DNA of 64,000 nucleotides from Desulfoscipio geothermicus (lineage in GTDB: Bacteria > Bacillota > Desulfotomaculia > Desulfotomaculales > Desulfallaceae). The notes under the pieces are model-generated. The model searched no databases and was not told the DNA's origin. It saw nothing but the letters and a program-made list of their open reading frames with translations. The DNA lies in assembly GCA_016841645.1 (NCBI GenBank), contig JAENYS010000002.1:1-64000 (forward strand), in the 5' to 3' direction. Positions 44,047-53,524 of this stretch are shown here, in pieces. A program made the translations under genes and the position numbers. Position 1 is the first letter of the stretch. The number at the start of each line of letters is the position of its first letter.

Positions 44047-45243
44047 ATGTTTACCAGCCTATTCTATGGCTTGCGCCGGGAGGGTGTTAACGTTTCTCTT
44101 ATAGAATGGTTAACATTGATGGAGGCGCTGCAGCGTGGGCTTGCCAATAGCAGCTTGATAAGTTTTTATTTTTTGGCACGCTCGCTGTTGATTAAAAGTG
44201 AATCCCAGTATGATGCCTATGACCGGGCTTTTCTAGAAATCTTTAAGGATATTGAAACGCCACCGGAAATAATTGCAGAAGCACTGAAATGGCTGGAACA
44301 TTCTGCACCGGCGCGGTTGATGGAGCAGGAAGATAAAAGACCGGATTTAAATTGGGATTTGGACGAATTAAAAAGAAAACTGGCCGAGCGCCTGGCGCAG
44401 CAGACGGAAGAGCATCATGGGGGTGGCAATTGGGTAGGTACGGGAGGCACCTCGCCTTTCGGGCATTCCGGTTATAACCCGGCCGGTGTGCGCATTGGCG
44501 GGGAATCACTTAATCGTTCAGCAGTTAAAGTGGCTGCTGAACGTCACTACCGGGATTTTCGTACGGATGAAACATTAACTACTCGACAGTTTGAAATGGC
44601 TCTGCGGAAACTGCGTCTGCTGAGTACGTCGGTAGATGGTGAACGTGATGTGCTTGATCTGGATGCCACCGTGGATGCTACCGGGCGCAATGCCGGTATG
44701 CTGGAGTTGGTGTGGGACAGGGAGCGTAAGAATAAAATAAAACTAATTCTGCTCATGGATTCCGGCGGCTCCATGAATGCGTACCAGAGGTTGTGCAGCC
44801 AATTATTTAACGCTGCTAATAAATCGACGCATTTTCATGATCTGCAGTTTTACTTTTTCCATAACTGTTGGTATGAAACTATTTATAACGATCCCTATTG
44901 TTCGGATCGCAACTCGATAAGCACGTATGACTTTTTACGTCAATATGGTTATGATTACCGGCTGATCATTGTAGGGGACGCTAGTATGGCAGCCAGTGAA
45001 ATTTTGATGCCCTACGGGGCGCTAAGCTGGTGGGCGACTAACGAGGAACCCGGCCAGAAATGGATGCAGAGACTGGCGGGCCATTTTGAACACAGTGTGT
45101 GGCTAAATCCCATCCCTGAAAAATACTGGGGCATGGTGGAGGGGAGTTACACTATTAGTTTGGTTCGCGAAGTGTTCCCCATGTTTGAATTAACTATAGA
45201 TGGCCTGAATGCGGCCGTTAAAAAGCTTAAGGTTAAAAAATAG
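44047..45243 (+). CDS. VWA/CoxE-like protein, partner of the MoxR ATPase
   Basis: 398 residues. The N-terminal half is helical with a low-complexity linker (HHGGGNWVGTGGTSPFGHSG). The C-terminal half is a von Willebrand A-like domain with the MIDAS motif as LMDSGGSM in place of the classical DxSxS, a variant typical of this subfamily. With the MoxR ATPase it probably remodels or matures a protein complex. Proximity to nuo hints at complex I, but this is only inference. Confidence 0.85.
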   Translation: MFTSLFYGLRREGVNVSLIEWLTLMEALQRGLANSSLISFYFLARSLLIKSESQYDAYDRAFLEIFKDIETPPEIIAEALKWLEHSAPARLMEQEDKRPDLNWDLDELKRKLAERLAQQTEEHHGGGNWVGTGGTSPFGHSGYNPAGVRIGGESLNRSAVKVAAERHYRDFRTDETLTTRQFEMALRKLRLLSTSVDGERDVLDLDATVDATGRNAGMLELVWDRERKNKIKLILLMDSGGSMNAYQRLCSQLFNAANKSTHFHDLQFYFFHNCWYETIYNDPYCSDRNSISTYDFLRQYGYDYRLIIVGDASMAASEILMPYGALSWWATNEEPGQKWMQRLAGHFEHSVWLNPIPEKYWGMVEGSYTISLVREVFPMFELTIDGLNAAVKKLKVKK

Positions 45244-45338
45244 CCTCGAAGGACCGTTTTGGGAATTTGTTAAGGGGTTTTATTAAAGTCGTAGCCATAA
45301 GACCGGGAAAATTGCCGCAGGAAGAGCAGGTAATTAGC

Positions 45339-45692
45339 GTGACTGTACAGAGACGCAGCCTGGGTATTTTAGGTGAAAATATCGCCGCTGACTATTTGCA
45401 AAAAAAAGGTTTCCAGATTATTGAGCGCAATTTTAGGTGCCGCTTGGGTGAACTTGATATTATTGCCCGGCAGGGCGGCTACCTGGTTTTTGTTGAGGTC
45501 CGTACTAGAAGCAGCGCGTTGTGCGGCTTGCCCCAGGAAAGCATTACGGCTAACAAAATCAAAAAACTACGGCGTCTGGCTCAGGTATACATGGCTCAAC
45601 GGGCATTATATAACGTTGATGTGCGTTTTGATGTGGTGGCGGTATACTATGCCGGGGAAACAACCATTACCCATATTGAAAATGCATTTTAA
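45339..45692 (+). CDS. YraN family (UPF0102) endonuclease-like protein
   Basis: 117 residues with the YraN motif set: GILGENIAADYLQKKGFQII, RNFRCRLGELDIIAR and LVFVEVRTRSS (PD-(D/E)xK-like fold). GTG 45339 follows AGCAGG and gives the usual length; a TTG 72 bases upstream gives an unconserved extension. The family is normally followed by yifB, which here lies 8 kb away. Confidence 0.9.
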   Translation: MTVQRRSLGILGENIAADYLQKKGFQIIERNFRCRLGELDIIARQGGYLVFVEVRTRSSALCGLPQESITANKIKKLRRLAQVYMAQRALYNVDVRFDVVAVYYAGETTITHIENAF

Positions 45693-45694
45693 GA

Positions 45695-45727
45695 AAGCAG
45701 CTGAGCCATTATTGGTTTCAGCTGCTT
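45695..45727 (+). terminator. Terminator after yraN
   Basis: Perfect 10-bp stem AAGCAGCTGA / TCAGCTGCTT with a 13-base loop and a T-rich end (CATTTTAC). It may also serve the convergent minus-strand gene. Confidence 0.75.
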
Positions 45728-45740
45728 CATTTTACTGTTG

Positions 45741-46154
45741 TTATTCCATAGGGATTAATTCAGCATATCGATCAGCGCCAAAATCGCGGTCATATTCAAT
45801 GTCGTCAAAGATATCCGGGTAAAGCTGCTTTAAGTATAATAACATGGGAATCATGATTTGCTTTATAGATTCAGCAGTATTGGGCATATTGGTGGTTTCC
45901 AGTAATTCGTGCCATTGTACCAGAGTGTAACGGTAAACAATTCTGGTTTTGGTCGCCCCTTTGGAGATATCGGTGGGAAACCGGAAGGGTTTTTCTGAGT
46001 CGAATACCCGTTGAGTTGATACCGATGGGGGTACATCATTATCCTTACCGTAAACTGCAATGGCAATAATTTCTGTCTCAATGATAGTGCAGGTTGTTTC
46101 TGGTTGTTGAACATCTTTGGGAGGTATTTGGACCATCAATAAAGGAGCACTCAT
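45741..46154 (-). CDS. Hypothetical protein, second of a coupled pair
   Basis: 137 residues, acidic, no membrane segment, no recognised domain. It is rich in Pro and Thr at the N-terminus and has helical stretches near the C-terminus (NTAESIKQIMIPMLLYLKQL). Its ATG overlaps the stop of the upstream small gene (TAATG), so the two are translated together. Function unknown. Confidence 0.6.
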   Translation of the reverse strand: MSAPLLMVQIPPKDVQQPETTCTIIETEIIAIAVYGKDNDVPPSVSTQRVFDSEKPFRFPTDISKGATKTRIVYRYTLVQWHELLETTNMPNTAESIKQIMIPMLLYLKQLYPDIFDDIEYDRDFGADRYAELIPME

Positions 46155-46345
46155 TAGATTTGATCACCTCGTATAATATATTTGAAATTTTCATTTAATT
46201 CGTTGTTGCTAACATCCGCTACTTCTCTAGCACGGGGTGAACCCTCGTAACACCAGTCAATTATTATTTTTACTGCCTCACCAGGCCCTTCAAAAACAGC
46301 TTTCCAAGTTGCGCACCCATCCTTTACATCACCTCTGTTGATCAA
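46154..46345 (-). CDS. Small hypothetical protein, first of a coupled pair
   Basis: 63 residues if started at TTG 46345; the true start is unclear, since GAGGTG lies within the frame just downstream. No family was recognised. A perfect palindrome lies directly upstream. Stop and next start overlap. Confidence 0.5.
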   Translation of the reverse strand: MINRGDVKDGCATWKAVFEGPGEAVKIIIDWCYEGSPRAREVADVSNNELNENFKYIIRGDQI

Positions 46346-46361
46346 ATAACAATATTGTTAT
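46346..46361. promoter_or_regulatory. Perfect 16-bp palindrome (operator candidate)
   Basis: ATAACAATATTGTTAT reads the same on both strands. It lies immediately upstream of the minus-strand hypothetical pair, a position expected for an operator. Confidence 0.4.
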
Positions 46362-46441
46362 CGTTAAATTGATTATATACCGGATAAACCTATTCCTCAA
46401 ATTTATTAGCAGCGATTGGCATTAATTTTACTAAAAATAAT

Positions 46442-46476
46442 CGGAGGTATCTATAAATATATTAACCATAGTCAGA
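46442..46476 (+). pseudogene. Decayed copy of the yifB start region
   Basis: CGGAGGTATCTA, TTAACCAT and GTCAGA match the ribosome site and first codons of yifB at 53627-53659 with three mismatches and a 2-base insertion. The ATG start has become ATA, so it is dead. A matching CAGSGATTGGCA lies further upstream at 46410-46421 and 53584-53595. It sits after yraN, where yifB is expected. Confidence 0.6.
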
Positions 46477-46649
46477 TTGACAAACGCAGTTGTTCAATGT
46501 CGGTTCCTATATTGCCGTCATATAGCGTTACTTATAACATAATCTCATAGAAATTTTCCATTGTTCGACAATATATTACATTATTACCGAAGTGAAAAAG
46601 GATCTACTGTTTAAATAACGAATAGCTTTAAGATTCCCCAAACGAGAGG

Positions 46650-48965
46650 ATGAATACTTTGACTATTACCAAAGGTGAAATATCCGGGCAATTTTTAAAA
46701 TCCGATGTCCCTTCCAGCACAGTCAACAAAAATAGTTCCCAGTTAACCGAGGATAAAACATCACGTATCCAAGAGCTTGAAACAGAAATTATTAAGCTTA
46801 GATTGGAAGTTGAAAAAAGAAAAAAATCAGAAGCAGTTTTAGAAGCCTTCTTTAATAATACAGTTTCATCAGTGGTTATCCTGGATAGAAATTATAATTA
46901 TATCCGCGTAAATGAGGCATTTGCTAAAGCATGTTCCCGCGATGTTTCTGATTATCCAGGCCATAATCACTTTGAATTCTACCCTTCCGATTATAAAGAA
47001 ATATTTGATTATGTCGTCAAGACAAAAGAAATCTATAAGGCATTTGCCAGCCCCTTCACATTCTTTGACCACCCGGAATGGGGACTTACTTATTGGGACT
47101 GGACACTTGAACCAGTGCTTGATTTATCCGGAGAGATTGATTTACTGATTTATACATTAAATGACGTAACTAAAAATATCGGAACTAAAGAAAAACTGGT
47201 TGAAAGTAAAGAACGTTACCGTACCATATTTGATACGTGTCTTGATGGTATTTTATTGACTAATAAAGACAATATAATACTATCGGCCAACTCTTCAGCT
47301 TGTCACATGCTTGGTAGAACAGAAGAGGAATTGTGTGATGTTGGGATGAATGAAGTTGTTGAATTGGACTCAATAGTTAGGAGTATTAGTAGGGAAATAG
47401 AAAAGACAGGAAGCTATAAAGGTGAGATGATATTTATACGGAAAGATGGAACTAAATTTCCTGCTGAAGTTACCTCAAATCTTTATAAAGGTTATAAAGG
47501 TAACATCTTAAATAGTGTATTTGTTCGAGATATTACTGAACGTAAAAAGACAGAAGAAGCACTTCGCTTATCTGAGGATAAATTTCATAAAGCCTTTCAT
47601 AATAATCAAACGATGATGGCTATTAGAAGGCTTAAAGACGGTGTATATGTAGATGTGAACAATAGCTTCGCAGAATTATTGGGTTATAATCGGGAAGAGA
47701 TTATAGGTAAAAGTGTTATTGAGTTAAATCTCTGGGTTGACCTGAAAGAATGGCAAAAAATGGAGAAACAACTTGTTAAAAATGGTTATGTCAGGAATTA
47801 TGAATATAAATTCAGAAGAAAGTCAGAGGAAAATGGCTATGCGGTTTTGACTGCAAATCTTTTAGATATTGATGATGAAAAGTATATACTTATTTCTGCA
47901 ATAGATATAACTGAACGTAAGAATGCAGTAGAGGATTTACGTAAATCAGAAAAACTATTCTATAAAACCTTTAATGCTAACCCACTTTCAATGGTTATAA
48001 CAATAAAAAATGGTATGTTAATGGAAGTTAATGAAACCTTCGTGAAGAGATATGGTTATACCAGGAAACAATCGATTGGGTTAACGATAGCTGATATTAA
48101 TCTTTGGGTAGATATAAACGAACGCCTTAAATATATAGCAGGGATTGATAAAGATGGCTTTGTAGAAAACTTTGAAACAAGGTTTCGTAGCAAATCTGGT
48201 GAGATATCGATAGTTTTACTGTCAGGAGTTGCCATAACATGGAATAATAAGAGATGTATTCTTACAATATTTAATGATATTACAGAGTTAAGACAATACC
48301 AGAATGAAATTGCACGTTTAGATCGTTTGCATCTTGTAGGAGAAATGTCTGCCGGACTCGGCCATGAAATTCGCAATCCCATGACCACTGTCAGAGGCTT
48401 TATTCAATATCTAAGTGGAAAAGACAGGTATGCTCAGGACAAGGAATATATGGATTTAATGATTAACGAACTAGATAATGCTAATTCAATTATTACAGAG
48501 TTTATTTCACTTGCAAAAAACAAGGCTGTTGAAAAGAAAAGGCATTGTCTAAATAAAAGGATTAAGACTATCCTACCTTTGCTCCAGGCTGATGCCATGA
48601 AACAGGAAAAAAGTATCGAAATGGAACTTAGTGATATCCCAAACATAACCATTGATATAAATGAGATTACACAACTTCTCGTAAACCTGGTCCGTAATGG
48701 CCTTGAAGCAATGTCATCAGGCGGATTATTGACCATCAAAACATTTAATGATGATGGCGGAGTTGTCCTGGCTGTGCAAGACCATGGCACAGGGATTGCA
48801 CCAGAAGTCCTGGATAAAATAGGCACACCTTTCTTTACGACTAAAGATAATGGTACTGGACTCGGGCTTGCTGTTTGCTATAGCATTGCTCAGAGACATA
48901 ATGCGAAATTAGACATTGAGACTGGTGCCACTGGGACAACGTTTTATGTTAGGTTCGATACTTAA
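46650..48965 (+). CDS. Soluble multi-PAS sensor histidine kinase
   Basis: 771 residues, no membrane helix. Order: short coiled coil (42-62), four PAS domains (about 62-175, 183-300, 306-425, 433-548), dimerisation/phosphoacceptor domain with His572 in GLGHEIRNPMTTV, and an HATPase domain (NLVRNGLEAM; DHGTGIAPEVL; GTGLGLAVCY). No response regulator lies nearby, so it is an orphan kinase, like those that feed the Spo0 phosphorelay; that role is inference. The region is AT-rich compared with its flanks. Confidence 0.93.
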   Translation: MNTLTITKGEISGQFLKSDVPSSTVNKNSSQLTEDKTSRIQELETEIIKLRLEVEKRKKSEAVLEAFFNNTVSSVVILDRNYNYIRVNEAFAKACSRDVSDYPGHNHFEFYPSDYKEIFDYVVKTKEIYKAFASPFTFFDHPEWGLTYWDWTLEPVLDLSGEIDLLIYTLNDVTKNIGTKEKLVESKERYRTIFDTCLDGILLTNKDNIILSANSSACHMLGRTEEELCDVGMNEVVELDSIVRSISREIEKTGSYKGEMIFIRKDGTKFPAEVTSNLYKGYKGNILNSVFVRDITERKKTEEALRLSEDKFHKAFHNNQTMMAIRRLKDGVYVDVNNSFAELLGYNREEIIGKSVIELNLWVDLKEWQKMEKQLVKNGYVRNYEYKFRRKSEENGYAVLTANLLDIDDEKYILISAIDITERKNAVEDLRKSEKLFYKTFNANPLSMVITIKNGMLMEVNETFVKRYGYTRKQSIGLTIADINLWVDINERLKYIAGIDKDGFVENFETRFRSKSGEISIVLLSGVAITWNNKRCILTIFNDITELRQYQNEIARLDRLHLVGEMSAGLGHEIRNPMTTVRGFIQYLSGKDRYAQDKEYMDLMINELDNANSIITEFISLAKNKAVEKKRHCLNKRIKTILPLLQADAMKQEKSIEMELSDIPNITIDINEITQLLVNLVRNGLEAMSSGGLLTIKTFNDDGGVVLAVQDHGTGIAPEVLDKIGTPFFTTKDNGTGLGLAVCYSIAQRHNAKLDIETGATGTTFYVRFDT

Positions 48966-49323
48966 ATGTTAATTTCTTAGCATATAATCTCATTAGGTTT
49001 GAATGGGATGATAGCGAAAATGAACAAAAGAACAAAAGAACAGGGAGTCTGTGTTTCAAATCTACTACCAGGAACCGCTGACAGATCAAGCTTTCGGCTG
49101 CCCATGCCGTAGCATCGTTTGCCTTTGCGCTACGCATCGGCAACTACCGTGCGGGATATGAAATTCATGAAAGAGCTTATTCCCCTGCCCAATGCTAGCC
49201 ATAATCAATATAGCTCTGCGCGCCGGCACCCTATAGTAAAACGCAGGATGAGAACGCCTCGTAAAGAATTGGCGTACCCATCCTAAGGTTTAATAATTCC
49301 GGTTATAATTCAATTTTTTATAA
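48966..49323. other. Intergenic stretch with a hairpin, no gene recognised
   Basis: No supported gene. At 49245-49284 AGGATG and ACGCC pair with GGCGT and CATCCT, forming a strong interrupted hairpin that may end the citrate synthase transcript on the minus strand. Confidence 0.4.
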
Positions 49324-50688
49324 TTACCGCTGTTCAATATCCAAATATTCATTGAGTGCTCCAATGCTCTTATATGCCGGTCTGATTATTTTATCGGCAT
49401 TGATAAGCTCCTCCAAACGGTGGGCGCTCCACCCTACGATTCTGGCCATAGCAAACATAGGTGTGTATAGCTGCATAGGTATATCTAACATGCTGTAGAC
49501 AAAACCGCTGTAAAAATCAATATTAAAACAGACTCCCTTATAGATTCGCCGTTTTGTGCCGATCACTTCGGGTGCTAGTCTTGCAATCAGTGAATAAAGA
49601 TCAAAATCAGCTTTCCTTCCTTTAGCTTCAGCCAGCTGTTCAACAAATCCTTTAAATATTAAAGCCCTGGGATCAGAAAGGGTATATACAGCATGTCCCA
49701 TGCCATAAATCAAGCCTCTCCGGTCAAAAGCATCCTTATCCAAGATTTTTGACAAATAGCGTCTTACTTCTTCTTCATCCGTTATGTCTGCAACATTATC
49801 TTTAATATCTTGCATCATATCCGGTACCTTATTGCTGGCCCCTCCATGTTTAGGGCCTTTGAGAGATAATATAGCTGCAGCTATGGCTGAATAAGTATCA
49901 GAACCTGCGGAGGAGATAACTCTGGTGGTAAATGTTGAATTATTACCGCCGCCATGTTCCATATGGAGCACCAAAGCAGCGTCCAGTATCCTGGCTTCAA
50001 GCTCTGTATATCCCGTATCCGGCCTTAACATTCTCAGTATATTTTCAGCCATGGACAGGCTATTATCAGGTCTATGGATATATAAACTATCATTAAGTTC
50101 ATAATGATTATAGGCATGGAAACCATAAACGGCCAGCCTCGGAAAAATGGTGATCAGGTTGAGGCATTGTCTCAATACATTATCCGTTGACAGATCATCT
50201 ATTCTATCATCATAGGAAGCCAAGGTAAGGATACTTTTAGTCATGGAATTCATAATATCTTTACTGGGAGCTTTCATGATTACATCTCTGACAAAATTTT
50301 TGGGTAGATCTCGGCTGGCTCCCAGGATTTCCGTAAATTCTGCCAGTTGCTCTTTATTGGGCAGCGCACTGAATAGCAGCAGATAGGTTATCTCTTCAAA
50401 GCCAAACCGATTGTGGGTTGTGAATCCCTTGACTAAATCGTTGATATCGTAGCCACGGTAATAAAGTTTCCCCTCACAAGGTACTCTATTGCCATCCTGC
50501 TCTTCAAAGCCTTTGATCAAAGAAACCTTGGTGATACCTGCCAGGACGCCCTTCCCGTTTATGTCTCTAAGGCCTCGCTTTACGTCATACAGGTCAAACA
50601 GGCTTTTGTCGATTAAGCCTTTGTCATTACAGATCTTGCCGTAATTTTCAGTATAATTATCAATCATTTCTTTTTCTATATCCAGCAT
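49324..50688 (-). CDS. Citrate (or 2-methylcitrate) synthase
   Basis: 454 residues. It condenses acetyl-CoA (or propionyl-CoA) with oxaloacetate. Catalytic elements are the His in LHMEHGGGNNSTF, the His in GPKHGGASNKV and IYGMGHAVYTLSDPRA. The large form with an N-terminal extension occurs in clostridial Si-citrate synthases. ATG 50688 follows GGAGGT; an ATG nine codons upstream overlaps that site. The Si/methylcitrate distinction cannot be made by eye. It is a single gene inside the inserted segment. Confidence 0.9.
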   Translation of the reverse strand: MLDIEKEMIDNYTENYGKICNDKGLIDKSLFDLYDVKRGLRDINGKGVLAGITKVSLIKGFEEQDGNRVPCEGKLYYRGYDINDLVKGFTTHNRFGFEEITYLLLFSALPNKEQLAEFTEILGASRDLPKNFVRDVIMKAPSKDIMNSMTKSILTLASYDDRIDDLSTDNVLRQCLNLITIFPRLAVYGFHAYNHYELNDSLYIHRPDNSLSMAENILRMLRPDTGYTELEARILDAALVLHMEHGGGNNSTFTTRVISSAGSDTYSAIAAAILSLKGPKHGGASNKVPDMMQDIKDNVADITDEEEVRRYLSKILDKDAFDRRGLIYGMGHAVYTLSDPRALIFKGFVEQLAEAKGRKADFDLYSLIARLAPEVIGTKRRIYKGVCFNIDFYSGFVYSMLDIPMQLYTPMFAMARIVGWSAHRLEELINADKIIRPAYKSIGALNEYLDIEQR

Positions 50689-50851
50689 ATGTACCTCCAG
50701 TATTGTGCATTCCATTTAAAGGTTATCAAAGCAATAAGTCTCGGTCAATGTTATTTATTTACAAAGTAGCAAAGACTGCTCAAGATTCATCATTATTTTC
50801 TGGTAACTCTTCAGTTATAGAGTAGTTATGGAATCGGGAGAATCGGGAGTA

Positions 50852-52255
50852 TTAACCTGTAACTGCATAACTGCTGTTTATAAAATTATACAATAACCTA
50901 ATACTATTTCGGATTTCTTCCGGTTCCAGGTGACCGTATCCAATTAGCAGCTTGTTAAGATGTCGCTCTTTTTGGATGCAATGGTGTTCCACCGGGGTTA
51001 TAGAAATCCCGCTTTCAAGGCAGTTTTTCCTGAAGGCATCATCAAATCGCATGCCCGGAAATTTTACGGTAAGATGCAGCCCAGCAGCGTCTCCATATGC
51101 GCACCATCCGCTGCCAAATGTTTGGTTTAACGACTCCAGCAGCACGCGTCGCCGTTCGCCGTAAATTCTCCGCATTTTCTGAATATACCTGTCAAACTTT
51201 CGCGTACGTAATAACTCAGCTAGAGCCGCCTGTTCAAAGGGAGGATTTTGAACATCCGCATAGGTACGCAGATCGCGCCACTGTTTCTGAAGCTGCCGGG
51301 GCAGGATGACATAACCAATCCGGAGTGCCGGGAAAAGCGCCTTACTGAAGGTTCCGACATAAATTACACGCTGTGGGTCCATGGAATGCAGCGGCATAAT
51401 AGGTTCGCCGCAATACCTAAACTCGCTGTCATAACCATCTTCAACAATATAGACTTCGTTCTCTCTGGCAAAACGAATAAGTGAAGCGCGGCGCGAAGCT
51501 GGAAGGATGCCTCCCAATGGAAACTGGTGGGACGGCGTAACATAGACAATACAGGCCGTCCCCTCGCTTGTTAAATACTCCGTTTGCAGCCCCTGCTCAT
51601 CCACGGGAATGGGAATGATAGGGCAACCTTTATTATGAAACGTCCGCAGCATACCTGTATGGCACGGGTCCTCCATCAGAACTTTCCGCCCCTCCACACA
51701 CAAAAGATCGGCAATCAAGTGCAGGGCATGGGTTGCACCTGCCGTAATGAAAACATCCTGAGGATCTGCTGTAAGGCCGCGGTTTCTAAAAAGCCATGAG
51801 GATATCTCTTTGCGCAATTCCGGAAGACCCTGCGGGCCGGTATAGCCATACCGTTCAAGTTGTATTTCCCCGGAAGTTTTATGAAGCATTTGCTGCCATA
51901 AGAAACGGGGAAATTGTCTCAAATCCGGTCGTCCCGTACGAAAGTCTGCAGCGAATGTACGCACAGGCTCGATGTTTTCATACGTTACAGAACCGGACAA
52001 TCTTTCCACGCACAGTCCTTCCGCAACGCGAGTAGGAGCTCCCTGCCGGCTTATAACGAATCCTTCGGCAACCAACATATCATATGCCTGGCAGACGGAG
52101 TTGCGCGAAACATTCAGTTCCTTGGCCAATTCTCGCGTGGAAGGAAGTGCCTCACCTGCTTTTAACTTCCCATTTATTGTCCGATCCCTCAGCGACTGAT
52201 ATATTTGACGCCATAACGGCAATTCACTTCGTCTGTTTAGTTCTATACCCCACAT
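50852..52255 (-). CDS. MocR/PdxR-family regulator (GntR HTH + aminotransferase-like domain)
   Basis: 467 residues. The N-terminal GntR winged helix (LKAGEALPSTRELAKELNVS) is followed by a fold-type I aminotransferase-like domain with the PLP lysine in GTFSKALFPALRIGYV. MocR proteins sense PLP or amino compounds; PdxR activates PLP synthesis and represses itself. No pdxS/pdxT is adjacent and the next gene is a phage remnant, so its target is unknown. The palindrome at 52287-52316 is a likely autoregulatory site. Confidence 0.92.
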   Translation of the reverse strand: MWGIELNRRSELPLWRQIYQSLRDRTINGKLKAGEALPSTRELAKELNVSRNSVCQAYDMLVAEGFVISRQGAPTRVAEGLCVERLSGSVTYENIEPVRTFAADFRTGRPDLRQFPRFLWQQMLHKTSGEIQLERYGYTGPQGLPELRKEISSWLFRNRGLTADPQDVFITAGATHALHLIADLLCVEGRKVLMEDPCHTGMLRTFHNKGCPIIPIPVDEQGLQTEYLTSEGTACIVYVTPSHQFPLGGILPASRRASLIRFARENEVYIVEDGYDSEFRYCGEPIMPLHSMDPQRVIYVGTFSKALFPALRIGYVILPRQLQKQWRDLRTYADVQNPPFEQAALAELLRTRKFDRYIQKMRRIYGERRRVLLESLNQTFGSGWCAYGDAAGLHLTVKFPGMRFDDAFRKNCLESGISITPVEHHCIQKERHLNKLLIGYGHLEPEEIRNSIRLLYNFINSSYAVTG

Positions 52256-52264
52256 ACTATCTCC

Positions 52265-52316
52265 AACTGGACTATAATAATCTATGCTTAACTGGTACTT
52301 TACCAGTACCAGTTAA
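52265..52316. promoter_or_regulatory. MocR-type operator: palindrome plus third AACTGG half-site
   Basis: CTTAACTGGTAC (52287-52298) and GTACCAGTTAAG (52306-52316) form a perfect 12-bp inverted repeat. A further AACTGGAC lies at 52265-52272. Three AACTGG-type half-sites upstream of a mocR gene fit the known pattern of repeated boxes. Confidence 0.6.
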
Positions 52317-52395
52317 GTAAATAGAATTATACCATTCAAATAATAAAAAGAAAAGAATTATTTGGGGGGAGTAATATTATTATAGAAAGAATTAA

Positions 52396-52626
52396 GGGGA
52401 CCGATTTACTTATTTTGCGAGTTTACGCTTGCAGGTTAATATGCATATTACAATAATTGTCATAGTGGCCGTGGTCCACTTGGTAGACACTGTGATAGTA
52501 AATTCTCATATTTTCAGGGAGGCCGCAATATTCTTTTACTTAGCGAATGAATTACTTTATATTATTAAAAATGCCGGGCGGATTGGCATACCTATTCCAC
52601 CTGGAATTAGAGCCAGGCGGTCGTGA
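52396..52626 (+). pseudogene. 5'-truncated phage holin
   Basis: The frame opens after a stop at 52393-52395 and lacks a good start. It encodes AIFFYLANELLYIIKNAGRI followed by GIPIPPGIR, the C-terminal signature of Phage_holin_4-type holins, preceded by one hydrophobic span. The first membrane helices of a holin are missing. It lies 28 bases before a lysin-like gene, the usual holin-lysin order. Confidence 0.6.
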
Positions 52627-52654
52627 TATTGAAACAGAAAGGTGATGGTAAAAA

Positions 52655-53386
52655 ATGAAGGGAATTGACTGCTCTACACCTCTTAATGCCGCTACAATCA
52701 AGTCTCTGGTTGCCGCGGGTATAGGATTCGCTTGCCGTTATTTAGTACCGGAGCAGTACGCTTGGAAACGGCTGACACGTTCCGAGGCAGAGTGTATTAC
52801 CGCAGCTGGCATGCAGATTATGTCTGTGTTCGAGACCAGCGCAAGCCGACCGATCGGTGGCGCTGCTGCGGGTCAAGAAGATGGGGCCGCGGCATATAAA
52901 GAGGCTCAATTAATCGGCCAGCCAATAGGTACGGCTATCTATTTCGCCGTGGATTACGATGCGCAGCCGGCCGATTACAATGCTATCGAGACCTATCTGA
53001 GAGCCGCAGGAGAACAAATACCGGGTTATGCGGTGGGCGTATACGGTTCTTATGCTGTTATTGAAGAGATGGCGCGTTGGGAAGTCGCTAAGCATTTCTG
53101 GCAAACTTATGCTTGGAGCTGTGGGCAAAAGAGCCAGAAAACAAACGTCTATCAATATAAAAATGACGTTTCTATGGTTGGTATTTGTATTGACCTGAAT
53201 GAGTCTTTTGGGAATGAAGGTTTTTGGAATACGGAGGTAAAAAAGAAGATGAGCGCGGAAGACGCAAACAAAATCATCGCATTCCTTAGCGCTGCCTGGC
53301 GTGCTACGGAATGCCTAGCAGCACGGGACGAATTTCACCGGTTGGCCAATGAGTTAAGAAAGGTCTCGGGGCAAGCGGAAGAATAA
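52655..53386 (+). CDS. DUF1906 glycoside hydrolase-like endolysin
   Basis: 243 residues. Residues 1-195 match the Rv2525c-like/DUF1906 glycoside hydrolase-like fold: MKGIDCSTPLNAATIKSLVA with early Asp, IYFAVDYDAQ with the acidic pair, and GVYGSYAVIEEM. This domain is frequent in phage endolysins that cut cell walls. The C-terminal ~45 residues are helical. AAAGGTG precedes the ATG. It is intact although the holin next to it is not. Confidence 0.8.
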   Translation: MKGIDCSTPLNAATIKSLVAAGIGFACRYLVPEQYAWKRLTRSEAECITAAGMQIMSVFETSASRPIGGAAAGQEDGAAAYKEAQLIGQPIGTAIYFAVDYDAQPADYNAIETYLRAAGEQIPGYAVGVYGSYAVIEEMARWEVAKHFWQTYAWSCGQKSQKTNVYQYKNDVSMVGICIDLNESFGNEGFWNTEVKKKMSAEDANKIIAFLSAAWRATECLAARDEFHRLANELRKVSGQAEE

Positions 53387-53403
53387 AATATTAAGGTGTT
53401 ACC

Positions 53404-53487
53404 ATGGGGAACCAAATGTTAGATGTTTACTTTGTACCTTTTAGTAATCCAATTAATAATGATATTTTTAGAAAACATACAGGATAA
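53404..53487 (+). CDS. Possible 27-residue small ORF after the lysin gene
   Basis: Frame MGNQMLDVYFVPFSNPINND ending RKHTG-stop, with AAGGTG upstream. No family recognised. It lies between the lysin gene and its terminator; could be phage debris or chance. Confidence 0.25.
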   Translation: MGNQMLDVYFVPFSNPINNDIFRKHTG

Positions 53488-53524
53488 AACTAAATTTTAG
53501 CGAATTAATATATTATCATCTTGT

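Noticed and set aside
46564-46570. Spo0A box (TGTCGAA on the minus strand) upstream of the PAS histidine kinase
   Set aside because: A 7-base motif is expected several times by chance in 64 kb; another copy lies in the 23S-like debris near 9331. Position is suggestive but not sufficient.
48949-49143. Minus-strand frame of 64 codons after the histidine kinase gene
   Set aside because: Overlaps the kinase 3' end, has no ribosome site and no recognisable similarity.
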